Positions 16,282 through 24,621 of a stretch of DNA of 64,000 nucleotides are shown here, in pieces. This stretch comes from an uncultured Muribaculaceae bacterium (GTDB lineage: Bacteria; Bacteroidota; Bacteroidia; Bacteroidales; Muribaculaceae). The DNA lies in contig CAJUAT010000003.1 in assembly GCA_910584525.1 (NCBI GenBank), positions 1 to 64,000 of the forward strand, written 5' to 3'. How positions within the stretch are numbered: position 1 is the stretch's first letter; each line of letters starts with the position of its first letter. The position numbers were made by a program, and so were the translations under genes. A model generated the notes under the pieces. The model had not been told where the DNA came from. It did no database searches and saw only the letters and a program-made list of their open reading frames with translations.

Positions 16282-18195
16282 CTTAAACAGTTTCTTAGAT
16301 TCCACAGGATAGTAGAGGCCATCCCTTACGGTAAGGAATCCTTCTCCGCACAGAAACGAAATCATTCTGGCCACCACGGCCGGGGGCGCCTGAATCATAT
16401 GTGAGAGGATGCGGAAGTCGATTCCCTGTGGCCGCGTGGCCGTAATCTCGAGAATACATTTCATAACCGTTTCTGGGCTGGCGCTTTGGTCGGGTTTACG
16501 CTTTCGGCACACGTCGCAATGACCGCAGGGGCGGGTGGCTTCCTCGCCGAAGTATGCGAGCATGATGTTTTCGCGGCAGTGGGAGGTGCCGGTGGCATAG
16601 TCTATGACGGCCTCCATACGCAGCCGCATGCGCTCGCGGCGCATTTCGTAGATGTCGCGGCCTATCATCAGGTGTCCCGGTTCCTCGCGAGATGTGGGAA
16701 GGTATATCACCGGCACCCGGCTGCGCGGTATATAGCTGATAACCTTTGCCCGTCGCAGTTCGAGAAGAGCCTCGTAAACCTCTTCCTGACTCACGGAGAG
16801 GTCGGATGCCATCACCGCCTCGCTGACCGGACGGTAGTCCATGAACAAGCCGGGGTAGAGCCTGAGCATGCGCTGCAGCACCATCTCGGCCGTGTGCGAA
16901 AATCCCTGCATGCCGTAGAGGTCTTCGCGTGTGACTGTGATCATTACTTTGGCGCGGCGGTCGGGATCGTCGATATATTCCATATATCCGGCCTGCCCGA
17001 GGATATGAAGTGCGGCCAGACACTGCCGCGGCTGGTAGCCGAACGTGCGGCAGAAACGTTCCATGTCGAACTCATGCACTGTCTCATATCCCTCTTCGAG
17101 CGATATTTCAAGGAAGTTGCAGGCACGTTCGTAGATTTTGCGTATTATCTTACGGTCGGGGAATGCTTCGGTAAGTTTTGCGCGCAAGGCGGCGGCATCG
17201 CGTTTGCCCACAAGGAGCACGGCATAGGAGGGGAGGCCGTCGCGACCGGCGCGCCCCGCTTCCTGATAGTATTCCTCAAGACTCGGGGGCATGTCGTAAT
17301 GAATCACTGTGCGTACGTCGGCCTTGTCGATGCCCATGCCGAAGGCATTGGTGGCCACCATCACCCGGAAGGCGTTGGCTTTCCATCTGTTCTGACGGCG
17401 TTCCTTGACTTCGTAATCGAGTCCGGCGTGGTAAGGCTCTGACGTTATGCCGGAGGCGGTGAGAAAGTCGGCAATCTCCACGGTGCGGCGGCGGCTGCGT
17501 ACGTACACTATGGCTGTGCCCGAGGTGTGGCTCAGGATATGGAAGAGCTCGGCAATCTTCGTTTCGGAGGGACGCACGATATAGGATATGTTGGCTCGGC
17601 GGAAACTCATGCGGAGCATTGCCGGATCGTGCATCTCGAGGTTGCGGCATATGTCGGCGGCCACTTCGGGGGTGGCGGTTGCCGTGAGGGCAAGTACCGG
17701 CGCCTCGGGGGCTATCTTACGCAAGGCGCCGATCTTCAGATAGGATGGCCGGAAGTCGTAGCCCCATTGGGATATGCAATGGGCTTCATCCACCACTATG
17801 AGCCTGACCGGGAGCATCCTGAGTTCTGTCACAAACCGTTGGGAGGCAAGTCGCTCGGGAGCTATATAAAGGAATCTGGCGCGGCCGTTGACGAGATGTT
17901 CCATGGCCTTGTTTTTCTCTGCCGCCGACATGCCGCTGTGGAGGAACACGGCACGGATCTGGCGTCGCCGCAGATTGTCGACCTGGTCTTTCATCAGGGA
18001 TATCAGCGGAGTCACCACCACGGTAAGGCCTCCGAGCATAAGCCCCGGCACCTGGAAGGTTATGGATTTGCCGCCGCCGGTAGGCATCAGGCCCAACGTG
18101 TCGCGGCCCGACAGCACCGATTCCACTATCTCCTTCTGCAGCGGACGGAAGCTGCTGTAGCCCCAGTGTTTCTTAAGAATCTCCTCGGGAGTCAT
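16255..18195 (-). CDS. recQ: RecQ-family ATP-dependent DNA helicase
   Basis: 646 aa 3'-5' helicase acting in recombination and fork repair. Walker A PTGGGKS is at 38-44 and the DEAH box at 136-139 (VVDEAHC). Motif VI is in YYQEAGRAGRDG, and the zinc-binding cysteine cluster is CGHCDVCRKRK near residue 550. A winged-helix-like C-terminus follows; an HRDC domain is not obvious. The start overlaps the recJ stop by 4 nt, so the two are translationally coupled. The 3' end overlaps the convergent umuC by 27 bp. Confidence 0.93.
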   Translation of the reverse strand: MTPEEILKKHWGYSSFRPLQKEIVESVLSGRDTLGLMPTGGGKSITFQVPGLMLGGLTVVVTPLISLMKDQVDNLRRRQIRAVFLHSGMSAAEKNKAMEHLVNGRARFLYIAPERLASQRFVTELRMLPVRLIVVDEAHCISQWGYDFRPSYLKIGALRKIAPEAPVLALTATATPEVAADICRNLEMHDPAMLRMSFRRANISYIVRPSETKIAELFHILSHTSGTAIVYVRSRRRTVEIADFLTASGITSEPYHAGLDYEVKERRQNRWKANAFRVMVATNAFGMGIDKADVRTVIHYDMPPSLEEYYQEAGRAGRDGLPSYAVLLVGKRDAAALRAKLTEAFPDRKIIRKIYERACNFLEISLEEGYETVHEFDMERFCRTFGYQPRQCLAALHILGQAGYMEYIDDPDRRAKVMITVTREDLYGMQGFSHTAEMVLQRMLRLYPGLFMDYRPVSEAVMASDLSVSQEEVYEALLELRRAKVISYIPRSRVPVIYLPTSREEPGHLMIGRDIYEMRRERMRLRMEAVIDYATGTSHCRENIMLAYFGEEATRPCGHCDVCRKRKPDQSASPETVMKCILEITATRPQGIDFRILSHMIQAPPAVVARMISFLCGEGFLTVRDGLYYPVESKKLFKSGSGSAER

Positions 18196-19931
18196 TTCTC
18201 GGTGTCCGACGGACGGATGTCGCGGATCATCAGCTGGATGTTGTCGGGGTTGTTGCCGCGTTTCGACTGTTCGATGGTATAGCAGATGTCGATGGGCTTG
18301 TGGGCATGTATGTGCTCGAAGTACTGCGCCATGTTGAAGGCTATGGCGTTGATGACATGGCTTGTGGAATCATCCTCAAGCTCAAGCTTGATGTGCTCGA
18401 GGGTCTTGCCGACGAGTTTGGATGTGCCGAAGTCGAACACATTGCGCGTGCAGAACACCGGCTTCTGGTTGCCTGGCCCGAAGGGATTGAACCGTTTGAG
18501 CATCGACAGCAGTTCGGGGGTGATGTCGGCGAACTCAATCTCGGCATCGATGTCAAGGTGCGGTTCGAGCTGGTTGGGCTGTATGTGTGAGGCCACATAT
18601 TCCTCGAAGAGGCGTGAGAACTCGGGTATGTTCTCCTCCTTGAGGCTCAGCCCCACGGCGTAGGTGTGGCCGCCGAAATTCTCCAGCAGATGTCGGGTGG
18701 AGTTGACGGCGGCGTAAATGTCGAAACCTTGCACGGAACGCGAGGAGCCTGTGGCGAGTCCGTTGCTGAGGGTGAGCACTACCGACGGCTTGAAGTACAG
18801 CTCTGTGAGCCGGGAGGCCACGATGCCTATGATGCCCTTGTGCCAGTGCTTGTTGAAGATCACTATGGAGCGCTTGCCGTTCACGATGTCTACGTTGCGC
18901 TCTATGAGTGTGTTGGCTTCTTCGGTGATTTTCTTGTCGAGCTCCTTGCGGTCGCGGTTATATTGGTCGATATCCTTGCCTTTCTCGTATGCTTCATGCA
19001 GGTCGCGGCTCACGAGAAGGTCAACGGCTTCCATTCCGCTCTGCATGCGTCCGGAGGCGTTGATGCGCGGCCCTATCTTGAAAATCACGTCGGATATGGT
19101 GATATCTTTGTTGGTGAGCTTGCAGAGGCGTATGATGCTTCTGAGGCCCATGTTGGGGTTGGAGTTGAGGCGTCGCAGGCCGTGGAAAGCCATGACTCTG
19201 TTTTCGTCGACTATCGGCACTATGTCGGCGGCTATCGACACGGCCACCAGGTCGAGCAGCGACTCGAGCTCGTTATGGTTGCCGAGTCCGTTGCTTTTGG
19301 CGAAGGCTTGCATGAACTTGAAGCCCACGCCGCATCCCGACAGGTATTTGCAGGGATAGGTGGAGCCCGGCATCTTGGGGTTCAGTATCGCCACTGCGTC
19401 GGGAAGCACCTCGTCGGGCACGTGGTGGTCGCAGATTATGAAGTCGATGCCGAGGCGCTTGGCATAGGCTATCTCCGTATTGGCCTTGATGCCGCAGTCG
19501 AGCACTATGATGAGCTTCACGCCGCGTTCGGCGGCGTAGTCGATGCTCTTGAGGGAGATGCCGTAGCCTTCGTCGTCGCGACTCGGGATGTAGTATTCGA
19601 TGTTGGAGTAGTAGTTCTGCAGATATTTGTAAACGAGAGCCACGGCAGTGGTTCCGTCCACATCGTAATCGCCGTAAACCATGATGCGCTCCTTGGCGCC
19701 CATGGCTTTGTTGAGGCGGTTCACGGCCTTGCTCATGTCGGGCATCAAGAAGGGGTCGTGAAGGTCGTTGATGGAGGGCGAGAAAAATGTTTCGGCACCC
19801 TGCGGGGTGGCTACGCCGCGGCGTACCAGCAACTCGGCGATGACAGAATTGCCTCCGCATGTCTCTGCCATCTCTTCAGCATAGCCGCGTTGCTGTGTGG
19901 TCAGCGGCTGATAATTCCACTTGCTTATCAT
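18192..19931 (-). CDS. recJ: Single-stranded-DNA-specific 5'-3' exonuclease RecJ
   Basis: 579 aa from the ATG giving MISKWNYQPL. The ORF could extend 25 codons further, but the extension (MQSVGRMFAMKG) is atypical. DHH-superfamily motifs are present: YGDYDVDGTT (residues 86-95), CDHH (D168-H170), and the DHHA1 segment with GGHTYAVGLSL. RecJ degrades single-stranded DNA in recombination and mismatch repair. It is coupled with recQ through an ATGA-type overlap, a partnership in which the helicase feeds the nuclease. Confidence 0.94.
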   Translation of the reverse strand: MISKWNYQPLTTQQRGYAEEMAETCGGNSVIAELLVRRGVATPQGAETFFSPSINDLHDPFLMPDMSKAVNRLNKAMGAKERIMVYGDYDVDGTTAVALVYKYLQNYYSNIEYYIPSRDDEGYGISLKSIDYAAERGVKLIIVLDCGIKANTEIAYAKRLGIDFIICDHHVPDEVLPDAVAILNPKMPGSTYPCKYLSGCGVGFKFMQAFAKSNGLGNHNELESLLDLVAVSIAADIVPIVDENRVMAFHGLRRLNSNPNMGLRSIIRLCKLTNKDITISDVIFKIGPRINASGRMQSGMEAVDLLVSRDLHEAYEKGKDIDQYNRDRKELDKKITEEANTLIERNVDIVNGKRSIVIFNKHWHKGIIGIVASRLTELYFKPSVVLTLSNGLATGSSRSVQGFDIYAAVNSTRHLLENFGGHTYAVGLSLKEENIPEFSRLFEEYVASHIQPNQLEPHLDIDAEIEFADITPELLSMLKRFNPFGPGNQKPVFCTRNVFDFGTSKLVGKTLEHIKLELEDDSTSHVINAIAFNMAQYFEHIHAHKPIDICYTIEQSKRGNNPDNIQLMIRDIRPSDTEK

Positions 19932-20003
19932 AGCGTCTGTCGTTTGATTTCTTCCCGAGGAGTGCGGGCGGCCTTTCATCGCGAACATTCTGCCCACCGA
20001 CTG

Positions 20004-20011
20004 CAAAAATA
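20004..20011 (-). promoter_or_regulatory. Possible -7 element of recJ-recQ
   Basis: TATTTTTG on the minus strand fits TAnnTTTG, about 73 nt before the recJ ATG. No good -33 TTTG at the usual spacing, so the call is weak. Confidence 0.35.
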
Positions 20012-20081
20012 ATAAATTCCGCCCATTTATCCTAATTATCGGCGAATGTTAAATCCGTTTTTTTACGTGTAATATAGAAAA

Positions 20082-20122
20082 ACCGCTGAAAGTCAGTGCT
20101 TAAGTTTCTGATTTTCAGCGGT
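20082..20122 (-). terminator. Terminator behind the tRNA-Ala gene
   Basis: ACCGCTGAAA and TTTCAGCGGT form a 10 bp stem with T-runs on both sides. It terminates the leftward tRNA transcript and shields recJ. Confidence 0.7.
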
Positions 20123-20134
20123 CTTTTGATTTTG

Positions 20135-20208
20135 TGGAGCATACAGGACTCGAACCTGCCACCTCTTGACTGCCAGTCAAACGCTCTAGCCAGATGAGCT
20201 AATGCCCC
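20135..20208 (-). tRNA. tRNA-Ala (anticodon GGC)
   Basis: Folds on the minus strand as a 74 nt cloverleaf. The acceptor stem GGGGCAT/ATGCTCC includes the G3:U70 wobble pair that defines alanine tRNAs. The anticodon loop is CTGGCAG on a TTTGA/TCAAG stem, and the T-arm contains GGTTCGAGTCC. The 3' CCA is not encoded. It reads GCC and GCU codons. Confidence 0.95.
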
Positions 20209-20219
20209 GATTTGCAGTG

Positions 20220-20250
20220 CAAAATTAGTGATAATATTTGGAACTGCAAA
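20220..20250 (-). promoter_or_regulatory. Promoter of tRNA-Ala
   Basis: Minus strand TTTG (20247-20250), a 19 bp spacer and TAATTTTG (20220-20227), placing the start just before the mature tRNA. Confidence 0.7.
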
Positions 20251-20376
20251 ATATTTTCGGAAATTTTTTCAAAAAAAATTCGGATACAGCCACCCTACCT
20301 AACTCTCAGTGCCGGCTGGAGCCGACAATAATGTCGTCGTTGTGTGTTTCAATGTCGTGAATACCAATTTTAAATA

Positions 20377-20463
20377 CCTGCCGCTTCTGTGAACGTCTGA
20401 AAATTAGTGTGGCACAGTTCTGTGAACTCTCGGTGCTGTTCCAGTCAGTTCTGTGATTTCCAC
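20377..20463 (+). repeat. Interspersed repeat family A, copy 2
   Basis: Short copy holding CTGCCGCTTCTGTG, CTGAAAATTAGTGTGGC, CTGTGAACTCTCGGTG and CAGTTCTGTGATTTCC. The gap 20209-20611 otherwise contains only the tRNA and peptidase promoters. Confidence 0.8.
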
Positions 20464-20519
20464 AACGTGGCCGAAGCCTGAGAGAAGCAAAAAGGATTGG
20501 GGCGATATACGCCCGGCTA

Positions 20520-20550
20520 TTGCCATACTCGCCTTTTTCAATTACCTTTG
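20520..20550 (+). promoter_or_regulatory. Promoter of the C1 peptidase gene
   Basis: TTG at 20520-20522, a 20 bp spacer and TACCTTTG at 20543-20550, 61 nt before the ATG. Confidence 0.55.
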
Positions 20551-20611
20551 TAAGTCCGAATAGATGTCGGGAATATGAATAGTTTAAAAGGGAAACATAA
20601 TACACAACGGT

Positions 20612-22033
20612 ATGAGTAAAAATGGATTTGTAGCAGGCGTGCTGTCGTTGATGATGGCTATGGGCATGATGACGATGCCGGTAGCGGCGGCAGATGCGGG
20701 CAAAGGCGGCATCAGCAGCGACATGCTTGCCGGGATGAAGAAGGCATATGGCCGTGACGGCAACAGCAAGGCATTGCGCAATGCGCTTGCCGGCAATTCA
20801 ATAGACGCGCTTGCCGCCAATGCCGACAACCGTGGCAGATTCGACGATAAGTTTTCGCATCGGGTAAAGAGCAGCGGCATTACCGACCAGAAGCGTTCGG
20901 GACGTTGCTGGCTGTTTACCGGCCTCAATGTGCTCAGAGCGCAGATGATGGCCAAAAACAATCTGCCCGAACTGAAGCTGTCACAAAACTACAATTTCTT
21001 CTATGACCAGCTGGAGAAGTCGAATCTTTTCCTGCAGGGTATCATAGACACGGCCGACAAGCCGGAGGATGACAAGATGGTCGACTGGCTTATGAGTCAT
21101 CCGTTAAGCGACGGAGGACAGTTCACGGGCGTTGCCGACAACATCATGAAGTATGGCGTGATACCGGCGGAAGTATGGCCGGAGACGTTCTCTGCCGACA
21201 ATACGTCGCGGTTGAACCAGCTGCTGTCGCTGAAGCTGCGCGAGGATGCTCTTGAACTGCGGTCTATGGCCCGAGGAGGCAAGAGCGCCAAGGATATAGC
21301 GGCGCGCAAGGAGAAGATGCTGCAGGAAGTGTACCGTATGCTGGCCCTCACATTGGGCGAGCCCCCAACAGAGTTCACCTGGACGCGTCGTGATGCCGAC
21401 GGCAATAAGGTCAGCACACGGCAATATACTCCCAAGGAGTTTTACGACGAATATGGCGGCAACGACCTTAAGAATGGCTATGTAATGCTGATGAACGACC
21501 CTACCCGGCCCTACTACAAGCTCTACACCATCGACTATGACCGGCATAGTTATGACGGCGACGACTGGACATACATGAACCTGCCTGTGGAAGACATCAA
21601 GAAAATGGCCATCAGCTCCATAAAAGACAGTACGGCAATGTATTTCTCATGCGATGTGGGAAAGTTCATCGACCGAGACAATGGCGTGCTTGACCCTGAC
21701 AATTATGATTACTCATCTCTCTTCGGCACGACCTTCGGCATGGACAAGAGCGAGCGTATCCGCACACACGCCAGCGCCTCGTCGCATGCCATGACACTGG
21801 TTGCCGTGGATCTTGACGAGAACGGCAAGCCCGGCAAATGGCTGGTGGAGAACAGCTGGGGCAAAGGAGCCAACGACGGCCATCTGATATTGTCCGACAA
21901 ATGGTTTGACGAGTATATGTTCCGTCTGGTGGTGGACAAGAAGTATGTACCCGCCGGGATTCTCGACATACTGCGTCAGAAGCCTACGGTGCTTCCGGCA
22001 TGGGATCCGATGTTCTCGCCCGATGCCGATTGA
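20612..22033 (+). CDS. Secreted C1 cysteine peptidase, bleomycin hydrolase/PepC family
   Basis: 473 aa with a Sec signal peptide (residues 1-27, hydrophobic core GVLSLMMAMGMMTM, cleavage after AAA). The papain-fold catalytic triad is visible: C99 in SGRCWLFTG, His in SSHAMTL near residue 391, and Asn in VENSWG near residue 413. The size fits aminopeptidase C/bleomycin hydrolase, but the cytosolic enzymes lack the signal, so this one acts in the periplasm or outside, probably trimming peptides. Monocistronic, with a promoter and strong terminator. Confidence 0.92.
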   Translation: MSKNGFVAGVLSLMMAMGMMTMPVAAADAGKGGISSDMLAGMKKAYGRDGNSKALRNALAGNSIDALAANADNRGRFDDKFSHRVKSSGITDQKRSGRCWLFTGLNVLRAQMMAKNNLPELKLSQNYNFFYDQLEKSNLFLQGIIDTADKPEDDKMVDWLMSHPLSDGGQFTGVADNIMKYGVIPAEVWPETFSADNTSRLNQLLSLKLREDALELRSMARGGKSAKDIAARKEKMLQEVYRMLALTLGEPPTEFTWTRRDADGNKVSTRQYTPKEFYDEYGGNDLKNGYVMLMNDPTRPYYKLYTIDYDRHSYDGDDWTYMNLPVEDIKKMAISSIKDSTAMYFSCDVGKFIDRDNGVLDPDNYDYSSLFGTTFGMDKSERIRTHASASSHAMTLVAVDLDENGKPGKWLVENSWGKGANDGHLILSDKWFDEYMFRLVVDKKYVPAGILDILRQKPTVLPAWDPMFSPDAD

Positions 22034-22065
22034 GAATATAGCTAAATACGAAGAATATAGCTAAA
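22034..22065 (+). repeat. Duplicated 16-mer GAATATAGCTAAATAC
   Basis: Two adjacent copies between the peptidase stop and the terminator; likely a small slippage duplication. Confidence 0.6.
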
Positions 22066-22069
22066 TACT

Positions 22070-22107
22070 AAAAAGCCGCTGCATCCCTGGAGGTGCAGCG
22101 GCTTTTT
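22070..22107. terminator. Bidirectional terminator between the peptidase and Mur ligase genes
   Basis: AAAAAGCCGCTGCA pairs with TGCAGCGGCTTTTT around a short loop, with T-tracts on both strands; the flanking genes converge. Confidence 0.85.
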
Positions 22108-22123
22108 AGTCTATGTCAATCGG

Positions 22124-23725
22124 TTATTTGAAAGAGTCGGGGAGGTCGTTCTCGTAAAGAACGGTGGAGCCCGGTCTCAGAAGAGGCTGTAGCAGTTTCT
22201 GAGCCTCGTTGAAATCATTGGCAATGATCAGCGAGTCGGGATTGAATCCGGCCGTTTTGACACCTTCCACGATAGCGTCGCGGTTAGTGGCGCCCACAAC
22301 GATAATTATGTCGGCACGGTCGCCGGAAGCCACATATTCGCCGAACTCCCTGTTGAGTTGCTGCTGGCTGTCGCCAAGTTCCACCATACCGGGAGTGATG
22401 AGTATTCGGCGTCCATCCCTGAAATGGGCGAGTACATCGGCCGCCATCCGGGCGCCGGCGGGATTGGAATTGAAGGCATCGTCGATGACGGTGATGTTTC
22501 CCGGGATGCGCCGTATGCTCAGCCGATGTTCCACAGGCATTATCGATGCTACCGCCGAGCGTATCTTTGCGGGATTCATGCCCGACTGCAGAGCAATCAC
22601 AATGGCCCCGAGAAGGTCAGACACATTGCATTCACCCAGCAGACGCGTCTCCACATCGAACATCAGCCCATCGGGACCTGTTACGGTGAAAGTGGTGCCA
22701 GAGGCGGAATAATGCACATTTCGGGCGTAATAATCGCAACCTTCACGCGAGGTGACGCCATAGCGGAAAGTCTTGACATTGGTCGTGGCGCGGGCCGCGC
22801 AGGGTTCGGAATCATTGTTGATTACCGCATATCCGTCGGCCGGAAGGGCATCGACAAGCTCGAACTTCGTGCGGCATACATTGTCGATGCTCTTGAAAGT
22901 CTCGAGATGCATGGGTCCCACCGCCGTGACGATACCCACCGAGGGATGCACGATGTCGCATATTTCCTTGATGTCGCCCACTTGCTTGGCGCCCATCTCG
23001 CAGATGAAAATCTGGTTGTAAGGCTTCAGCTGCTCGCGGATGGTGCGCACCACACCCATGGGAGTGTTGAAGGAGCCGGGGGTAATCAGCGTGTCATACT
23101 CCTCGCTGAGTATTCTCTGCAGATAGTGCTTGGTGCTCGTTTTTCCATAAGAGCCGGTAACGCCGATGATCCTGAGGTCGGGCATGGAGCGGAGGATGCG
23201 TTTGGCATCATTGATATACCGCTGCCGGATCATATATTCCACAGGCATCAGAATCACGTCGGCCACCATCACCACCACCCACGACAGAATGTTGATGAGC
23301 AGGATGGAGGCGATTGTGATCTGTACGCCGTTATAGTTGGTGAAGAGCGTTTTGTTGCCGAGGCAGATAGCCAGCGCCGTAATGGCACCCACAGCTATGC
23401 CGGCGCAGAGAGAATATAGTCGCCAGACACGGTGGGTGAACACAAGCGGTTTTTTCGCCTTGCGGCGCAGGATAATGGGTATCTTGGCCAAAGCCACGAG
23501 AGCCACGGCCAGAGCCGCCATAGGGTAATAGAGGAGCACGGCCATCATCAGGAATAGAGCCGCGACATCCACCAGTCGCCACGCACTCCCCATGTTGCCG
23601 CGCAGCCATCGCCAATAACGTCCCAGACGATAGGAGTTCTGCTGGAACATCTGAAGATCATACTTGAAATTGAGTACCGTATAAATCCCCAGTATCACAT
23701 AGATTACAATAAAGAATGCACTCAC
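22124..23725 (-). CDS. Mur ligase (MurF-like) with N-terminal membrane domain
   Basis: 533 aa. The first 160 residues hold four to five transmembrane helices (about 3-20, 52-85, 103-123, 133-160), and a full Mur ligase follows. The P-loop GVTGSYGKTST is at 188-197, CEMGAKQVGDI carries the central-domain acid, and DDAFNSNPAGA marks the C-terminal domain. Ordinary MurF is soluble and about 430-450 aa, adding D-Ala-D-Ala to the UDP-MurNAc-tripeptide. This membrane-fused version may be the only MurF, or a second ligase acting on a lipid-linked substrate. It follows an alpha/beta hydrolase gene by 31 nt in one operon. Confidence 0.85.
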   Translation of the reverse strand: MSAFFIVIYVILGIYTVLNFKYDLQMFQQNSYRLGRYWRWLRGNMGSAWRLVDVAALFLMMAVLLYYPMAALAVALVALAKIPIILRRKAKKPLVFTHRVWRLYSLCAGIAVGAITALAICLGNKTLFTNYNGVQITIASILLINILSWVVVMVADVILMPVEYMIRQRYINDAKRILRSMPDLRIIGVTGSYGKTSTKHYLQRILSEEYDTLITPGSFNTPMGVVRTIREQLKPYNQIFICEMGAKQVGDIKEICDIVHPSVGIVTAVGPMHLETFKSIDNVCRTKFELVDALPADGYAVINNDSEPCAARATTNVKTFRYGVTSREGCDYYARNVHYSASGTTFTVTGPDGLMFDVETRLLGECNVSDLLGAIVIALQSGMNPAKIRSAVASIMPVEHRLSIRRIPGNITVIDDAFNSNPAGARMAADVLAHFRDGRRILITPGMVELGDSQQQLNREFGEYVASGDRADIIIVVGATNRDAIVEGVKTAGFNPDSLIIANDFNEAQKLLQPLLRPGSTVLYENDLPDSFK

Positions 23726-23756
23726 TTTTCGATATTTTATTTTCGGATTTTATAAA

Positions 23757-24533
23757 TCATGCCAGCTCTTTTTTGAAAAATTCGCGGGCCACGGCTCTGA
23801 ACCGGGCCGGCTCGTCGAGGAAGGAGTAATGGCCAGCATCGGGGAATGATACGAGGCCGGCCCCCGGGATAAGGCGTTCCATAATCCGGGCGTCGCCGAG
23901 GGGAGTGGCAGTATCTTTTTCGCCCCATATGAGAAGGGTCTCTGCCTTGATTGACGGGAGCAGCGGAGTGAGGTCCTGACTTATGGAAAGACTCATTATG
24001 CTTCTCATCATGGGCGATGAGTTGCGGTAATCGTCAGAACCAGCCTTGCCACGCCAGGCGTCTATCACCTTCTGTCCACGGGATTTGCCCAGAATCGCCG
24101 GCAACAATTTCCTGGCAGCTTTAAAGGAATATACCTTGATGTACCATTTAAGGGAGTGCCGCGGCTTTATACCGGCGGCGTCCACGAGCATCATCTTCGA
24201 TAAAGGCCTCCGGGATGCCAGCCGTATGGCCACTCTGCCGCCATAGGAATGTCCGATGAGCACAGGATCCTCCATGCCCAGAGCATCTATGAACGAGGCG
24301 ATGCAGTCGGCATACTCCGGCACTCCCCACACCTCGGATGGCTCCGGACTCTTGCCGAATCCGGGAAGGTCCACATTATATATATGCATCCCCGACTCGA
24401 GAGCCTTGGCGATACTTCGCACGGTAGTGTGGTCGCATCCCCAGCCATGCATCAGCACCACAGGACGTCCCCCTTCGCATCCCGTCTCCTCATAATGGAG
24501 CAGTTGCCCGTTGATGTCTATTTCTTTGTCCAT
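23757..24533 (-). CDS. Alpha/beta hydrolase
   Basis: 258 aa alpha/beta-hydrolase fold with a complete triad: nucleophile S96 in GHSYGG, D207 in GEKDTATP and H235 in AGHYSFLD; the oxyanion region is HGWGCD at 29-34. No signal peptide, so cytosolic. Substrate unknown. Its operon partner is the membrane-anchored Mur ligase, which hints at an ester or thioester hydrolase in cell-envelope metabolism, but this is inference from position only. Confidence 0.88.
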   Translation of the reverse strand: MDKEIDINGQLLHYEETGCEGGRPVVLMHGWGCDHTTVRSIAKALESGMHIYNVDLPGFGKSPEPSEVWGVPEYADCIASFIDALGMEDPVLIGHSYGGRVAIRLASRRPLSKMMLVDAAGIKPRHSLKWYIKVYSFKAARKLLPAILGKSRGQKVIDAWRGKAGSDDYRNSSPMMRSIMSLSISQDLTPLLPSIKAETLLIWGEKDTATPLGDARIMERLIPGAGLVSFPDAGHYSFLDEPARFRAVAREFFKKELA

Positions 24534-24552
24534 TTGTTTCTAAATCGATATG

Positions 24553-24581
24553 CAAATTTAACGATTTTTTTTGTAATTTTG
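24553..24581. promoter_or_regulatory. Divergent -7 elements for the hydrolase and acetyltransferase genes
   Basis: TAAATTTG on the minus strand (24553-24560) faces TAATTTTG on the plus strand (24574-24581). The -33 boxes are weak on both sides. The two promoters are nearly back-to-back and may interfere with each other. Confidence 0.5.
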
Positions 24582-24621
24582 CGTCCGACACCTGAAACTT
24601 ACCCCAACTTACCCCGATCAT

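Noticed and set aside
18666..20012. 448-codon forward ORF opposite recJ
   Set aside because: Mirror of recJ codons; the DHH motifs on the minus strand establish the true gene.
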